Part shown: positions 51,963 to 60,413 of the stretch, piece after piece | How the letters are laid out: every line of letters starts with the position of its first letter | How positions within the stretch are numbered: position 1 is the stretch's first letter | DNA from: CAZJGG01 sp964545475 | GTDB lineage: Bacteria > Bacillota > Clostridia > Lachnospirales > JAISER01 | DNA length: 64,000 nucleotides | NCBI GenBank assembly: GCA_964545475.1 | Contig: CAZJGG010000006.1 | Span: 5,593-69,592 of the forward strand | Direction: 5' to 3' | Notes under the pieces: generated by a model | Database searches by the model: none | Told to the model about the DNA's origin: nothing | Seen by the model: the letters and a program-made list of their open reading frames with translations, nothing else | Program-made: the position numbers and the translations under genes

Positions 51963-52724
51963 ATGAAAATAATAGTAATACATGCAAGTATGCGAAAGGG
52001 CAATACCTATAAGCTGACACAAACGGTAATAAGCCGCTTAAAGGTTTTAGATGTTAATGTGGAAATTGAAGAGTTAAGTGTAGAGGAATTGGAATTGCCT
52101 TTTTGCTCATCTTGCCATGTTTGTTTTACAAGTGGGGAAAAGCTTTGTCCCCATTATAATATTATTAAAGCAGTAACAGACAAAATTAAGCAATGCGACG
52201 GTATTATTTTAACAGGCGTAGTTTATTCCCTTCATTTAAACGCTGCAATGAAAAATTTAATAGACCACCTGTCTTTCTTTATCCACAGACCATGCCTTTT
52301 TGATAAAAAAGGTATGGTTATAACAACAACAGCAGGTGCGGCGGAGAAAACCGTTGCAAAATATTTGAAAAACATTATGTCTTGCTGGGGAGTTAATTGC
52401 ATAACCGTTTTAAGAGAAAAGATTCAAACCAATCCTTTTTCTTTAAACCCTAAACAAACGGAAAGGGTTGAAAAAGCGGCGAAATCTTTTTATGAAGCCA
52501 TTTTAGACAATAAATATAGAGACCCCGGCTTTAATGAAATAATGGTTTTTAATGCATTTAGGGGGATGAACACAGGGGATAAGCCTTTATCCCAATGCGA
52601 CAAGGCGTATTGGGAACAAACCGGGCTAAAGGACTGCACTTATCCACTAAAGCACAATATTATAAAAAGACTGTTTGGATGTATGGTTTATAAAGTATTG
52701 AAAAATCAAATGAGTAAAAAATAA
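51963..52724 (+). CDS. Flavodoxin-family NAD(P)H-dependent oxidoreductase
   Basis: 253 residues of the FMN-reductase fold: KIIVIHASMRKGNTYKLTQ is the FMN phosphate loop and LTGVVYSLHLNAAMKNLIDH the flavin side. PFCSSCHVCFTSGEKLCPHY is a four-Cys insertion often seen in iron-sulfur flavoproteins. It likely reduces quinones or metals and may bind an Fe-S cluster. It is a monocistronic-looking gene 29 bp after the nested MITE. Confidence 0.87.
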   Translation: MKIIVIHASMRKGNTYKLTQTVISRLKVLDVNVEIEELSVEELELPFCSSCHVCFTSGEKLCPHYNIIKAVTDKIKQCDGIILTGVVYSLHLNAAMKNLIDHLSFFIHRPCLFDKKGMVITTTAGAAEKTVAKYLKNIMSCWGVNCITVLREKIQTNPFSLNPKQTERVEKAAKSFYEAILDNKYRDPGFNEIMVFNAFRGMNTGDKPLSQCDKAYWEQTGLKDCTYPLKHNIIKRLFGCMVYKVLKNQMSKK

Positions 52725-52801
52725 AATAAACTTGCACAAAACTTTGCTATCATCATACTTTGCAATAAGGGAAGTAAAAAAATAATGAGGTGATAGCGCA
52801 T

Positions 52802-53404
52802 ATGCAAAAACATATAATGCTTGGCAATACTGAAACTGCAAAAAACGTAGCAAAGGCTTTCGCAGGGGAAAGCCAGGCGAGAAATAGGTACACGTTTTAT
52901 GCTGAAAAGGCTAAGGAAGAAGGCTTTTTTAGTATAGCCCATGTTTTTTTGGAAACGGCAGATAACGAGCGAGGGCACGCTGAAGCTCTTTATGAATTTT
53001 TAAGCGAGGGGATAAAGCCACAGGAAATTGTTATTGAAGCCGGAGTTTTGGTTTCTTTTGGTACAACGCCTCAAAACCTTCAAGCAGCCGCCCACGGAGA
53101 GGCAGAGGAAGCTTCTAGAATATATCTTCAGTTTGCCGCTGTCGCCCACAAAGAGGGATTTCATGTTATTGCGGAATCCTTTTCTAAATTTGCCGGCGTT
53201 GAAAAACGCCATTGTGCAAGGTTCCAAAGCCTTTTTGACAGATACAAAAGAGGTATGCTTTATAAGTTGCCTTATGATGCCAATTGGAAATGTTTAAACT
53301 GCGGTTATATACATATGGGCAAGAGTGCGCCAGAGAGATGCCCTGCATGTTTGCACCCACAAAGTTATTTTATAGCTGTTTGCAATGATATTACACTGGT
53401 TTAA
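52802..53404 (+). CDS. Rubrerythrin
   Basis: 200 residues from ATG 52802 with GAGGTGA eight bases ahead; a GTG at 52790 lies within that site. The N-terminal di-iron ferritin-like domain has Glu23 (AGESQARNRY) and DNERGH at 54-59, with a second E-x-x-H half at VEKRH. The C-terminal rubredoxin-like domain has CLNCGY and CPAC. It detoxifies peroxide in anaerobes. Confidence 0.94.
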   Translation: MQKHIMLGNTETAKNVAKAFAGESQARNRYTFYAEKAKEEGFFSIAHVFLETADNERGHAEALYEFLSEGIKPQEIVIEAGVLVSFGTTPQNLQAAAHGEAEEASRIYLQFAAVAHKEGFHVIAESFSKFAGVEKRHCARFQSLFDRYKRGMLYKLPYDANWKCLNCGYIHMGKSAPERCPACLHPQSYFIAVCNDITLV

Positions 53405-53433
53405 CCTGAAATATTATATTAGAATAACAAGAT

Positions 53434-53478
53434 TTAACGTAAAGAGCCCGTGAAAATATCACGGGTTCTTTACGTTAA
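53434..53478. repeat. Long perfect hairpin after rubrerythrin
   Basis: A 20-bp stem (arms from TTAACGTAAAGA to the GTGA loop edge) with one G-T pair and a five-base loop. No T run follows on either strand, so it may be a Rho-dependent or stabilising structure, or part of the adjoining repeat. It abuts the family-gamma element. Confidence 0.6.
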
Positions 53479-53479
53479 A

Positions 53480-53644
53480 TAACGTGAGTTCGATGAAAAT
53501 TATAAAAAACATAATTTTCATCGAACTTTGATTATATTCGCACAATTTGCGGCAAAAACCGCCGTAAATTGTCGCTCATAACATGAGAATTGCTCCGCAA
53601 TTAAGCCGCTAAAGCGGCTTTTCGACTTCGTCGAACTCACGTTA
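53480..53644. mobile_element. MITE-like element, family gamma, copy 1
   Basis: 165 bp. Ends TAACGTGAGTTCGATGAA and TTCGTCGAACTCACGTTA are inverted; inner palindromes include GCCGCTAAAGCGGC. An inverted 165-bp copy is at 56243-56407. With the hairpin before it, this fills most of the 387-bp space between rubrerythrin and the AraC gene. Confidence 0.88.
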
Positions 53645-53791
53645 TATTAACCTGTCAATATGAAAAATATTTGATGGTTTGGTGAATTTTAAATGATTGT
53701 TTTCCTGAATGTTCAAAAGTCTGGTATCAATATCATACAATCATAATTAAAAAGTTGTGTTATAATAGTTGCAAAAGAAAGAAGGCTTGAT

Positions 53792-54631
53792 ATGGAAATG
53801 GAAAAAAGAACAGTGTGCTATGATAACGATTTGCATATAGAAGCTTACCGTTTAGAGGGAATAGTACAAAAGTTTCCTAATCACTTTCATGAATATTACG
53901 TTTTGGGTTTTATGGAAAAAGGGTGCAGGCGTTTATCTTGTAAAAATGTTGAATACACTGTTTCTGCCGGAGATTTAGTTCTTTTTAACCCTTTAGAAAA
54001 CCACACATGCGTACAAATAGACAATAAAGCTATGGATTATCGCTGTTTAAACTTATCACCAGAAATAGTGCAAAAAATTGCATTGGATATAACAGGAACA
54101 GAATATTTACCTCATTTTACTCAAACTGTTATAAGAGGAAGTGAGGCTGTTTTTCCTCTAAAAGAGCTTCATCAAATGATAATGGATGGATACACAGATT
54201 TTAAAAAGGAGGAAACACTTTACTTTTTAATAGAACAGCTCAATTTTTCTTATGGCGAAACTCAGCAGAATATGGGGGCTTTAGCTGTAAGCCCGGAAAT
54301 TAAGCTTGCTTGCGAATATATGGAAAAAAATTATTCCAATGCTATTTCTCTTGATGATTTAAGCAATTTATCCGGCATTAATAAGTATACACTGCTTAGA
54401 AACTTTACTAAGCAACGAGGAATTACTCCTTATCAATATTTGGAAACCATTCGTGTAAATTCTGCAAAAAAAATGTTGGAAGAAGGAACAGAGCCGATAG
54501 ATGCCGCAATTCTATGCGGTTTTTCGGATCAAAGCCATTTCACAAAATATTTCAAAAATTTTATTGGGTTAACCCCAAAGCAGTATAAGGGGATTTTTGA
54601 AAATAATGGGGGTAAAAGGTTTGAACGATAA
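53792..54631 (+). CDS. AraC-family transcriptional regulator
   Basis: 279 residues. The N-terminal cupin sensor (HFHEYYVLGFMEKGCRRL, GDLVLFNPLENHTC) is followed by a C-terminal pair of helix-turn-helix units (about 180-275; LSNLSGINKYTLLRNFTK and GFSDQSHFTKYFKNFIGLTP). The end overlaps the following EamA transporter gene, so it probably controls that exporter. A TATAAT lies at 53761-53766. Confidence 0.93.
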   Translation: MEMEKRTVCYDNDLHIEAYRLEGIVQKFPNHFHEYYVLGFMEKGCRRLSCKNVEYTVSAGDLVLFNPLENHTCVQIDNKAMDYRCLNLSPEIVQKIALDITGTEYLPHFTQTVIRGSEAVFPLKELHQMIMDGYTDFKKEETLYFLIEQLNFSYGETQQNMGALAVSPEIKLACEYMEKNYSNAISLDDLSNLSGINKYTLLRNFTKQRGITPYQYLETIRVNSAKKMLEEGTEPIDAAILCGFSDQSHFTKYFKNFIGLTPKQYKGIFENNGGKRFER

Positions 54632-55532
54632 AAATAATTCTCTTATTGGGCATATGTCGGCGTTATTAACAATTCTCATATGGGGTACAACTTTTATTTC
54701 AACAAAAGTTTTATTAAAATCCTTTTCCCCGGTGGAAATATTGTTTTTCCGGTTTGTTATTGGGTTTGTTCTACTTATGGTTATTTACCCTATGAGGCTT
54801 AAAACAACAGTGATTAAACAGGAAATATGGCTGGCGGCGGCGGGCTTTTGCGGAGTTACCCTTTATTTCTTGCTGGAGAACATAGCTCTTACATATTCTT
54901 CTGCTTCAAACGTAGGAGTAATTATTTCTATCGCTCCATTTTTAACTGCCGTTATAGCCCACCGCTTTTTAGACGGAGAAAAGCTTACAGCTCGGTTTTT
55001 TGCAGGTTTTTTTGCCGCCATAACAGGAATTTTTATAATAAGCTTTAACGGTAGTGTTGCATTAAACTTAAATCCGGTGGGAGATATTCTTGCAGTTCTT
55101 GCCGCTGCTGTTTGGGCAGTTTACTCTATTTTAACAAAAAAAATAAGTAAATTCGGATATAACACTATTCAAACAACTCGCAGGATTTTTCTTTACGGAA
55201 TACTTTTTATGATACCGGCAACATTTGTGTTTGAATTTAAATGGGGCTTTGAAAGGTTTTTACAACCTGTTAATTTTATAAATATTTTATTTCTGGGCTT
55301 AGGCGCTTCTGCCCTTTGCTTTGTAACATGGAATTTTGCCGTTAAGCTTTTAGGTGCGACAAAAACAAGTGTATATTTATATTTAGTTCCTGTGATAACA
55401 ATTGTAACTTCTGTTCTTATATTAGACGAGAGAGTAACGCCGCTTATGGCATTGGGAATTATGCTAACTTTAGCCGGTTTGCTTCTTTCTGAAAACAAAA
55501 TTATATTTAAGAGGGAAAAGAAATGTGGGTAA
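54606..55532 (+). CDS. EamA-family (DMT) transporter
   Basis: About 308 residues and ten transmembrane helices in two EamA repeats: LLTILIWGTTFISTKVLLKS opens the first, and ILAVLAAAVWAVYSILTKKI the second. It exports amino acids, metabolites or drugs. The start is uncertain: ATG 54606 or TTG 54621, both within the araC 3' end. The coupling with an AraC regulator supports regulated export. Confidence 0.9.
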   Translation: MGVKGLNDKNNSLIGHMSALLTILIWGTTFISTKVLLKSFSPVEILFFRFVIGFVLLMVIYPMRLKTTVIKQEIWLAAAGFCGVTLYFLLENIALTYSSASNVGVIISIAPFLTAVIAHRFLDGEKLTARFFAGFFAAITGIFIISFNGSVALNLNPVGDILAVLAAAVWAVYSILTKKISKFGYNTIQTTRRIFLYGILFMIPATFVFEFKWGFERFLQPVNFINILFLGLGASALCFVTWNFAVKLLGATKTSVYLYLVPVITIVTSVLILDERVTPLMALGIMLTLAGLLLSENKIIFKREKKCG

Positions 55533-55625
55533 ACGACTTGAAATTTGTGATAGTTGTAGACGACACAGTCTGCCAATTGGAATAATTGCTAATACCGCCG
55601 CAATTTTAGGCATATAAAGTTATGA

Positions 55626-55644
55626 GCCGCATATCTAATGCGGC
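55626..55644. terminator. Weak bidirectional hairpin between eamA and ymaF
   Basis: GCCGCAT pairs with ATGCGGC around a five-base loop, between the convergent genes. No long T run on either side, so termination efficiency is doubtful. Confidence 0.4.
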
Positions 55645-55679
55645 CCCTTATATTATGTTAAGTAGATAGATCAGCTGTA

Positions 55680-56186
55680 TTAATCACGGTCATGTTTCCC
55701 AATAGGATTATCTATTAATGTTGCGAAAATGAAGCGGTGTCTGTGGCCATCGCTTACCGTTGTGTGCCCTTCTACAAAATGAACATGTCGTCCATCACCA
55801 ACGTAAATAGCGGGGCTCGTTCTATCGGCTACTATATGAAAATGATCCTCGAAAAAATCCGTGTTGCCTGCAAGCTTGTGGAAGTGGCTTCCGTGTTTAA
55901 GCTTTATGGCTTGTCCTGTAACACCGGCAAAACGGTGGTTATGAGGGTCTTCTTCTCTCTCTGCTATTTTCACACTCCCTAAATATTCATGAGTATGGTG
56001 CTGCTCTCTGCAATGTGCAGGGGGTAGTTTGTATTCGTCATCCCTTTCGTCAAATTCTTCAATTTCTATAAATTCTTCTTCGATCCAATCATCATCTTCT
56101 TGGAAATGTTTGCGTCTTTTGTAGCTGTTGTTACCTTTGTATATATCATCTAAAATGTCCTGATGATTCCTCACCAATAAATTCAC
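55680..56186 (-). CDS. YmaF-family His-rich protein
   Basis: 168 residues. An acidic N-terminal part (DDDWIEEEFIEIEEFDERDD) is followed by repeated His-rich strands: EQHHTHEYLGSVKIAE, DPHNHRFAGVTGQA, GSHFHKLAGNTDFF, DHFHIVADRTSPAI, RHVHFVEGHTTVSDGHRHRF. This is the YmaF pattern. Metal binding is likely from the His spacing but the function is unknown. GGAGGTG precedes the ATG. Confidence 0.88.
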   Translation of the reverse strand: MNLLVRNHQDILDDIYKGNNSYKRRKHFQEDDDWIEEEFIEIEEFDERDDEYKLPPAHCREQHHTHEYLGSVKIAEREEDPHNHRFAGVTGQAIKLKHGSHFHKLAGNTDFFEDHFHIVADRTSPAIYVGDGRHVHFVEGHTTVSDGHRHRFIFATLIDNPIGKHDRD

Positions 56187-56242
56187 CTCCTTTTTCTACA
56201 ATATATGTAGGGTTTATTGGAAGTGTGACAAGCTTATTAATT

Positions 56243-56407
56243 TAACGTGAGTTCGACGAAGTCGAAGAGCCGCTTTAGCGGCTTAATTGCAGAGCAATTG
56301 TCATGTTATGAGCGACAATTTACGGCGGTTTTTGCCGCAAATTGTGGGAATATAATCAAAGTTCGATGAAAATTATATTTTTTATAATTTTCATCGAACT
56401 CACATTA
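56243..56407. mobile_element. MITE-like element, family gamma, copy 2 (inverted)
   Basis: 165 bp, inverted with respect to copy 1 and closely similar throughout. If the ends are set at AACGTGAG and CTCACATT, the flanks show a 5-bp direct repeat AATTT. The two copies enclose araC, eamA and ymaF. Confidence 0.88.
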
Positions 56408-56429
56408 ATTTATTTAAAAATATGTTCTA

Positions 56430-56528
56430 TAGCAATTTGCAAAAACATAAACAGCTATGTTCCCGAAAACAGCGGTGAAACGGTTGCTGTTTTCGCTCCA
56501 CACCTGTTAATGTTTTGTCAAATTGCTC
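56430..56528. mobile_element. MITE-like element, family beta, copy 2
   Basis: 99 bp between TA duplicates (56428-56429 and 56529-56530), inverted relative to the nested copy. It overlaps the last codons of the CPBP gene on the minus strand. Confidence 0.9.
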
Positions 56529-57375
56529 TAAATGTATGTTTTTTGTAAAACTTTCCCTTCCATAGTATAAAAAGCACAAAAAGAAAAGAAATTGTTTGTG
56601 CAATAGTTATTCTTACTACTTGTAGTTCGTCTGTTCCTGATGTTGTAGAGATATGCAGTATATTAATGATTGCATTGTTAAAAAAATGGTCTGCCATAGC
56701 AAGCCATAATGAACCTGAAATTTTAGTAAGTAAGCAAAACTTTGCCCCTGTAATACCTGTTGTAACAATTAACATAAGCATCATCAAAAGAGTGCCGTAA
56801 AGGCTTCTTTCCCCGTCTAAAAAGCTGCGAAGTGGTGCGGCTATGTGCCAAAACCCAAAAAGAACAGATGAAATAATAACTGATACTGAAAAAGAATATC
56901 GTTTTTCTGCAATATTTAAAAATAACCCTCGGAAAATTCCCTCTTCCATAACGACATTGATAACGTTTCCGATAACACAAATTACAAAAAATATAATTCC
57001 GGTCTGGTTTCCGAAATTACCGTCTATGGAATAACTTGAAACAAATAGTTTTAGGGATGGTACATTATTTGACGATAATTGAATTAAAAATTCAGCTGCA
57101 TAGGCTATAATATAAACGGAGATACCAAGTAATAATCCATAAAATACGTTTTTAAAAATATTTTTCGGTTGAAATCCAATTTTGTCAGCACCGATGGATA
57201 AGTATTTTAATGAAATAAATAAAACTGCTATTCCAATTAACTTATGTATAAAAGCTTCACCCAAAATGCTTTGATCTGTTCTAATGTACATATATTCGAT
57301 TCCTCGAAATATGAAACATATGATATAAATTAGTAGTATACTCCGTAGTGTGTAAACAGCATGTGTCTTTTTCAT
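56518..57375 (-). CDS. CPBP-family intramembrane metalloprotease, C-terminus altered by a MITE
   Basis: 285 residues with about eight helices. CPBP motifs: VMEEGIFRGLF (EExxxR), FGFWHIAAPL (motif 2 His) and MADHFFNNAI near the end (motif 3). The final residues RAI and the TGA stop come from the inserted family-beta element. Removing it would give an end of about IEHIFK instead. The active-site region is untouched, so the protein is probably still functional. Role unknown, possibly immunity or membrane-protein processing. Confidence 0.88.
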   Translation of the reverse strand: MKKTHAVYTLRSILLIYIICFIFRGIEYMYIRTDQSILGEAFIHKLIGIAVLFISLKYLSIGADKIGFQPKNIFKNVFYGLLLGISVYIIAYAAEFLIQLSSNNVPSLKLFVSSYSIDGNFGNQTGIIFFVICVIGNVINVVMEEGIFRGLFLNIAEKRYSFSVSVIISSVLFGFWHIAAPLRSFLDGERSLYGTLLMMLMLIVTTGITGAKFCLLTKISGSLWLAMADHFFNNAIINILHISTTSGTDELQVVRITIAQTISFLFVLFILWKGKFYKKHTFRAI

Positions 57376-57555
57376 TTGTTAGCTCTCCTTATGTTAGTTT
57401 GTAAAAAGATGACAAAAAAATTTGTTAAAAGTATAACATAAATAAAAATATTTTCAACTTTTATACATAACTTTAACAAGTATTTTACAGTTGAGGGCTT
57501 TAGAATTTACAAATAGCAGGTAAAATAAATATATAAAAAGCTGAGGAGTGTATGT

Positions 57556-59136
57556 ATGATATTTAATATTCGTAAAGTTATGGCTTCAATTACAGCAACT
57601 ACTATTGCGCTTACAATGGTAATGACAACTGTTACAGTAAACGCTGAAACAAAGACAATTAAAAATGTAATTATGATGGTTCCAGACGGCATGAGTATGG
57701 GTGGAGTAACGCTTTCAAGATATTTGCTAAGTAATAATGCCGATGGGCAAAAAGATTTGGCTTTTACAAAAAATCCTGTTGCTATGGTAAAAACAACATG
57801 GGCAAAAGGACCAATTACAGACAGCGCACCTGCAGCAACAGCTTTAGCAACAGGTTTTAAAGCACTTACTGGCGCATTAGGGGTTGATGCTAACTCCGTT
57901 CCAAAAGCATCAGTTCTTGAAGCGGCGCAAAAATTAGGTAAAGCAACAGGGGTTATCGCAACAAGCGAATTTATGCACGCAACACCGGCAGGTTACACAG
58001 CCCATGAACCTTCAAGAAGCAATTACGCAGCTGTTGCAGAACAAATGCTTAACCAAAAGCTTGATGTTATGCTTGGAACTGGTTCAGGGCAGGAAAAAGT
58101 AAAGGAACTTAATATTCCTCAATATGCTAAAACTAAAGGATATGATGTTGTTTCTACTAAAACGGAACTTATGAAATACTCTGGTAAAAAGTTATGGGGA
58201 GACTTTACAAACGCTTACGGCAATAAGTTAAATATGTCTTACGACTATGACAGAGCGGCAGAAGAACCGTCTCTGGCTGATATGACTAAAAAAGCAATTG
58301 AAGTTTTAAACAAATCTTCTAACGGTTTCTTCCTTATGGTGGAGGGAAGTAAAATAGACTGGGCGGCTCACGCAAATGACACTGTCGGAATTTTAAGCGA
58401 TATACTCGCTTTTGAAGAGGCTTACAAAGCAGCTCTTGAATTCGCCCAAAAAGACAATAACACAATTGTAATTGTTGTGTCTGACCATGGCAACAGCGGT
58501 ATAACAATCGGCTCTTATGACCTTGACGGTTATGACAAAGCAACGTTTTCTATCCTTGACCCTGTTAAGGGTGCAAAGAAAACGGCAGAAGGCGCGTTAG
58601 CTCTTATTAAAGATATTAAAAAACCAACATCAGAAGAACTTAACTCCGCTTTAACTGCTTACGGCATTAACCCAGCAGACGAAACGATTAAAGCTGAAAT
58701 TGCGGCGTTTAAAGCAAACCCATCAACGGAAACTCTTGTTGCAACAATGAACAAAAAGGCATACATAGGTTATACAACCGGTGGACACACAGGCGAAGAT
58801 GTTCCTCTCTGGGGTTATGCTCCTGCCGGCTACAGCCTGCCTTCAGGTCTTATTAATAATACGGACGTTGCAAAGTATATTGAAAAATCAATGGGTCTTA
58901 ACCTTGATACCGCTACAAAAAGCCTTTTTGTTGATGCAACAAGCTTAAGTGGTGTTAAAATTGATAAGGAAAAAGCAACACTGACTATTACTTCTGGTAG
59001 TAAAACGGCAGTAATTAAAGCAAATCAAAGCACATACACTTTAAATGGCTCTGCTAAAGATTTAAATGGTGAGGTTGCTGTTTATATAAATGGCAAGTTT
59101 TATGTTCCGCAAGCTTTTATTGATGGAACGAAGTGA
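57556..59136 (+). CDS. Secreted alkaline phosphatase with C-terminal copper-amine-oxidase-like domain
   Basis: 526 residues. A signal peptide ends at about VNA30. The alkaline phosphatase core has VPDGMS (first metal Asp), the nucleophile Ser90 in TDSAPAATALATG, MVEGSKIDWAAHAND and VSDHGNSG, and the zinc His in TTGGHTGEDVPLW. The last 60 residues (ATLTITSGSKTAVIKANQST, VAVYINGKFYVPQAFIDG) look like a copper-amine-oxidase N-terminal-type domain used for surface or wall attachment. It releases phosphate from organic esters outside the cell. GAGGAG precedes the ATG. Confidence 0.93.
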   Translation: MIFNIRKVMASITATTIALTMVMTTVTVNAETKTIKNVIMMVPDGMSMGGVTLSRYLLSNNADGQKDLAFTKNPVAMVKTTWAKGPITDSAPAATALATGFKALTGALGVDANSVPKASVLEAAQKLGKATGVIATSEFMHATPAGYTAHEPSRSNYAAVAEQMLNQKLDVMLGTGSGQEKVKELNIPQYAKTKGYDVVSTKTELMKYSGKKLWGDFTNAYGNKLNMSYDYDRAAEEPSLADMTKKAIEVLNKSSNGFFLMVEGSKIDWAAHANDTVGILSDILAFEEAYKAALEFAQKDNNTIVIVVSDHGNSGITIGSYDLDGYDKATFSILDPVKGAKKTAEGALALIKDIKKPTSEELNSALTAYGINPADETIKAEIAAFKANPSTETLVATMNKKAYIGYTTGGHTGEDVPLWGYAPAGYSLPSGLINNTDVAKYIEKSMGLNLDTATKSLFVDATSLSGVKIDKEKATLTITSGSKTAVIKANQSTYTLNGSAKDLNGEVAVYINGKFYVPQAFIDGTK

Positions 59137-59160
59137 TTCCGGGTTCTGTGTTCGCCAACA

Positions 59161-59473
59161 AGGGTTGTCGACAGTTTGAGGAACGCATACAATGCGTTCC
59201 CTACAAAATGGGATTATAATGTAATAACATGCCATTAATAAAAAAAGATAGGTAGGGAACGCATTGTATGCGTTCCGCTTTCCGAATGGTATAGCAATGT
59301 GCAAAAGAAATGAACGATATAACAAAAAAAGCTGCCGACAAGGGTTGTCGACAGATTGAGGAACGCATACAATGCGTTCCCTACAAAGTGAGATTATAAT
59401 ATAATATTATGCCATTAATAAAAAAAGATAGGTAGGGAACGCATTGTATGCGTTCCGCTTTCCGAATGGTATA
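59161..59473. repeat. 180-bp tandem repeat with GGAACGCAT palindromes, left of gap 2
   Basis: The period is exactly 180 bp (AGGGTTGTCGACAG at 59161 and 59341). Each unit has the arm GGAACGCATACAATGCGTTCC-like palindrome plus CTACAA, about 50 bp of filler, GTAGGGAACGCATTGTATGC plus GTTCC, then GCAATGTGCAAAAGAAATGAA. The unit starts about 25 bp after the phosphatase stop. Non-coding. Confidence 0.9.
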
Positions 59474-59573
59474 NNNNNNNNNNNNNNNNNNNNNNNNNNN
59501 NNNNNNNNNNNNNNNNNNNNNNNNNNNNNNNNNNNNNNNNNNNNNNNNNNNNNNNNNNNNNNNNNNNNNNNNN
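59474..59573. other. Assembly gap of 100 N
   Basis: Lies inside the tandem array; copy number across it is unknown. Confidence 0.99.
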
Positions 59574-59710
59574 AGGTAGGGAACGCATTGTATGCGTTCC
59601 GCTTTCCGAATGGTATAGCAATGTGCAAGAGAAATGAACGATATAACAAAAAAAGCTGCCGACAAGGGTTGTCGATAGCTTTAGGAACGCATACAATGCG
59701 TTCCTCTTTA
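59574..59710. repeat. End of the 180-bp tandem array
   Basis: The last unit ends with GTCGATAGCTTTAGGAACGC and one final palindrome at about 59683-59703, then unique sequence. The stretch from 59710 to 60413 holds no convincing gene, only the fragment at 59892-59963, one family-beta element and a promoter. Confidence 0.85.
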
Positions 59711-59891
59711 ATGCTGTTTCTGGCGAAAATTTTTCTTTCTTAATCTTTTTTACCAAATATTATTGAGGCTTTGGGGTGTTGCTTATTTTCGCATATGGAC
59801 TCTTATTTTGGCTTTCTCTTCGTGCTTTCCTTGCGCCATATCATAGGTATACACAGGCTCTAAGGCTCACATTTTGCTATGAGCATTTGTT

Positions 59892-59963
59892 CTATTGTAA
59901 TTCTATCATTCCATAATATGTGTTTATATTTTTTGCGTTTTGTGGTTTATTATTTTGGCTCAT
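59892..59963 (-). other. Short ORF fragment with ribosome-binding site
   Basis: ATG at 59963 with GGGAG ahead encodes 23 residues (MSQNNKPQNAKNINTYYGMI, then ELQ) and stops. A different frame continues IEQMLIAKCEP, so it may be the start of a decayed gene, perhaps a transposase. I cannot name it. Confidence 0.3.
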
Positions 59964-59989
59964 TGGTCGCTCTCCCTATTTGTTTTCTA

Positions 59990-60035
59990 GAGCAATTTGA
60001 CAAAACATAGTTGTTAATGTTTTGTCAAATTGCTC
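59990..60035. mobile_element. MITE-like element, family beta, internally deleted copy
   Basis: 46 bp between TA duplicates: GAGCAATTTGACAAAACAT, an eight-base loop and the exact inverse. Both ends are of the same type, so this is a fold-back remnant of one end. Confidence 0.85.
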
Positions 60036-60228
60036 TAGTCAAAAACATTTTATTAGGTTTTGCGAACATGGGTCTTTTTTTATTCTTTTGGACAATTAAC
60101 AATTAAATTCATTGAGTTTATATGCTACCGCCTTTGTATGGAAAATAAACATAAATATTTTTTAAGATCTAAGATTGTTAGGGTACAAATAATCGTAAAT
60201 TCGCAATGTTTAGATAAATATATTAAAT

Positions 60229-60257
60229 TTACAAGGCTAAATTTACTATGCTATAAT
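60229..60257 (+). promoter_or_regulatory. Possible promoter of the aga operon
   Basis: TTACAA, a 17-bp spacer and consensus TATAAT, about 157 bp upstream of the aldolase gene. The long leader contains GTTATG and CATAAC arms (60359-60384) that could be an operator or hairpin. Confidence 0.5.
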
Positions 60258-60413
60258 TTAACAAAGTGAAAAAAATTAAATTTATTGCAAATATCTATAT
60301 TTCGGATAAGACTTTACGAAGCATGAGAGAATTTTTGAAAAGTACCAACTGACATAGTTGTTATGGTTTTTTTACAGACATAACCACTATAAAAAGAGGA
60401 TAGGAGCGTTATT

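Noticed and set aside
53434..53478. Classical terminator of the rubrerythrin gene
   Set aside because: The 20-bp stem lacks a following T tract on either strand and adjoins a MITE; recorded as a hairpin repeat only.
59161..59710. CRISPR array
   Set aside because: The 180-bp units are repeated whole, including the parts that would be spacers, and no cas gene is in the window.
60060..60269. 69-codon ORF upstream of the aldolase
   Set aside because: No ribosome-binding site, AT-rich low-complexity translation, and it overlaps the likely promoter of the aga operon.
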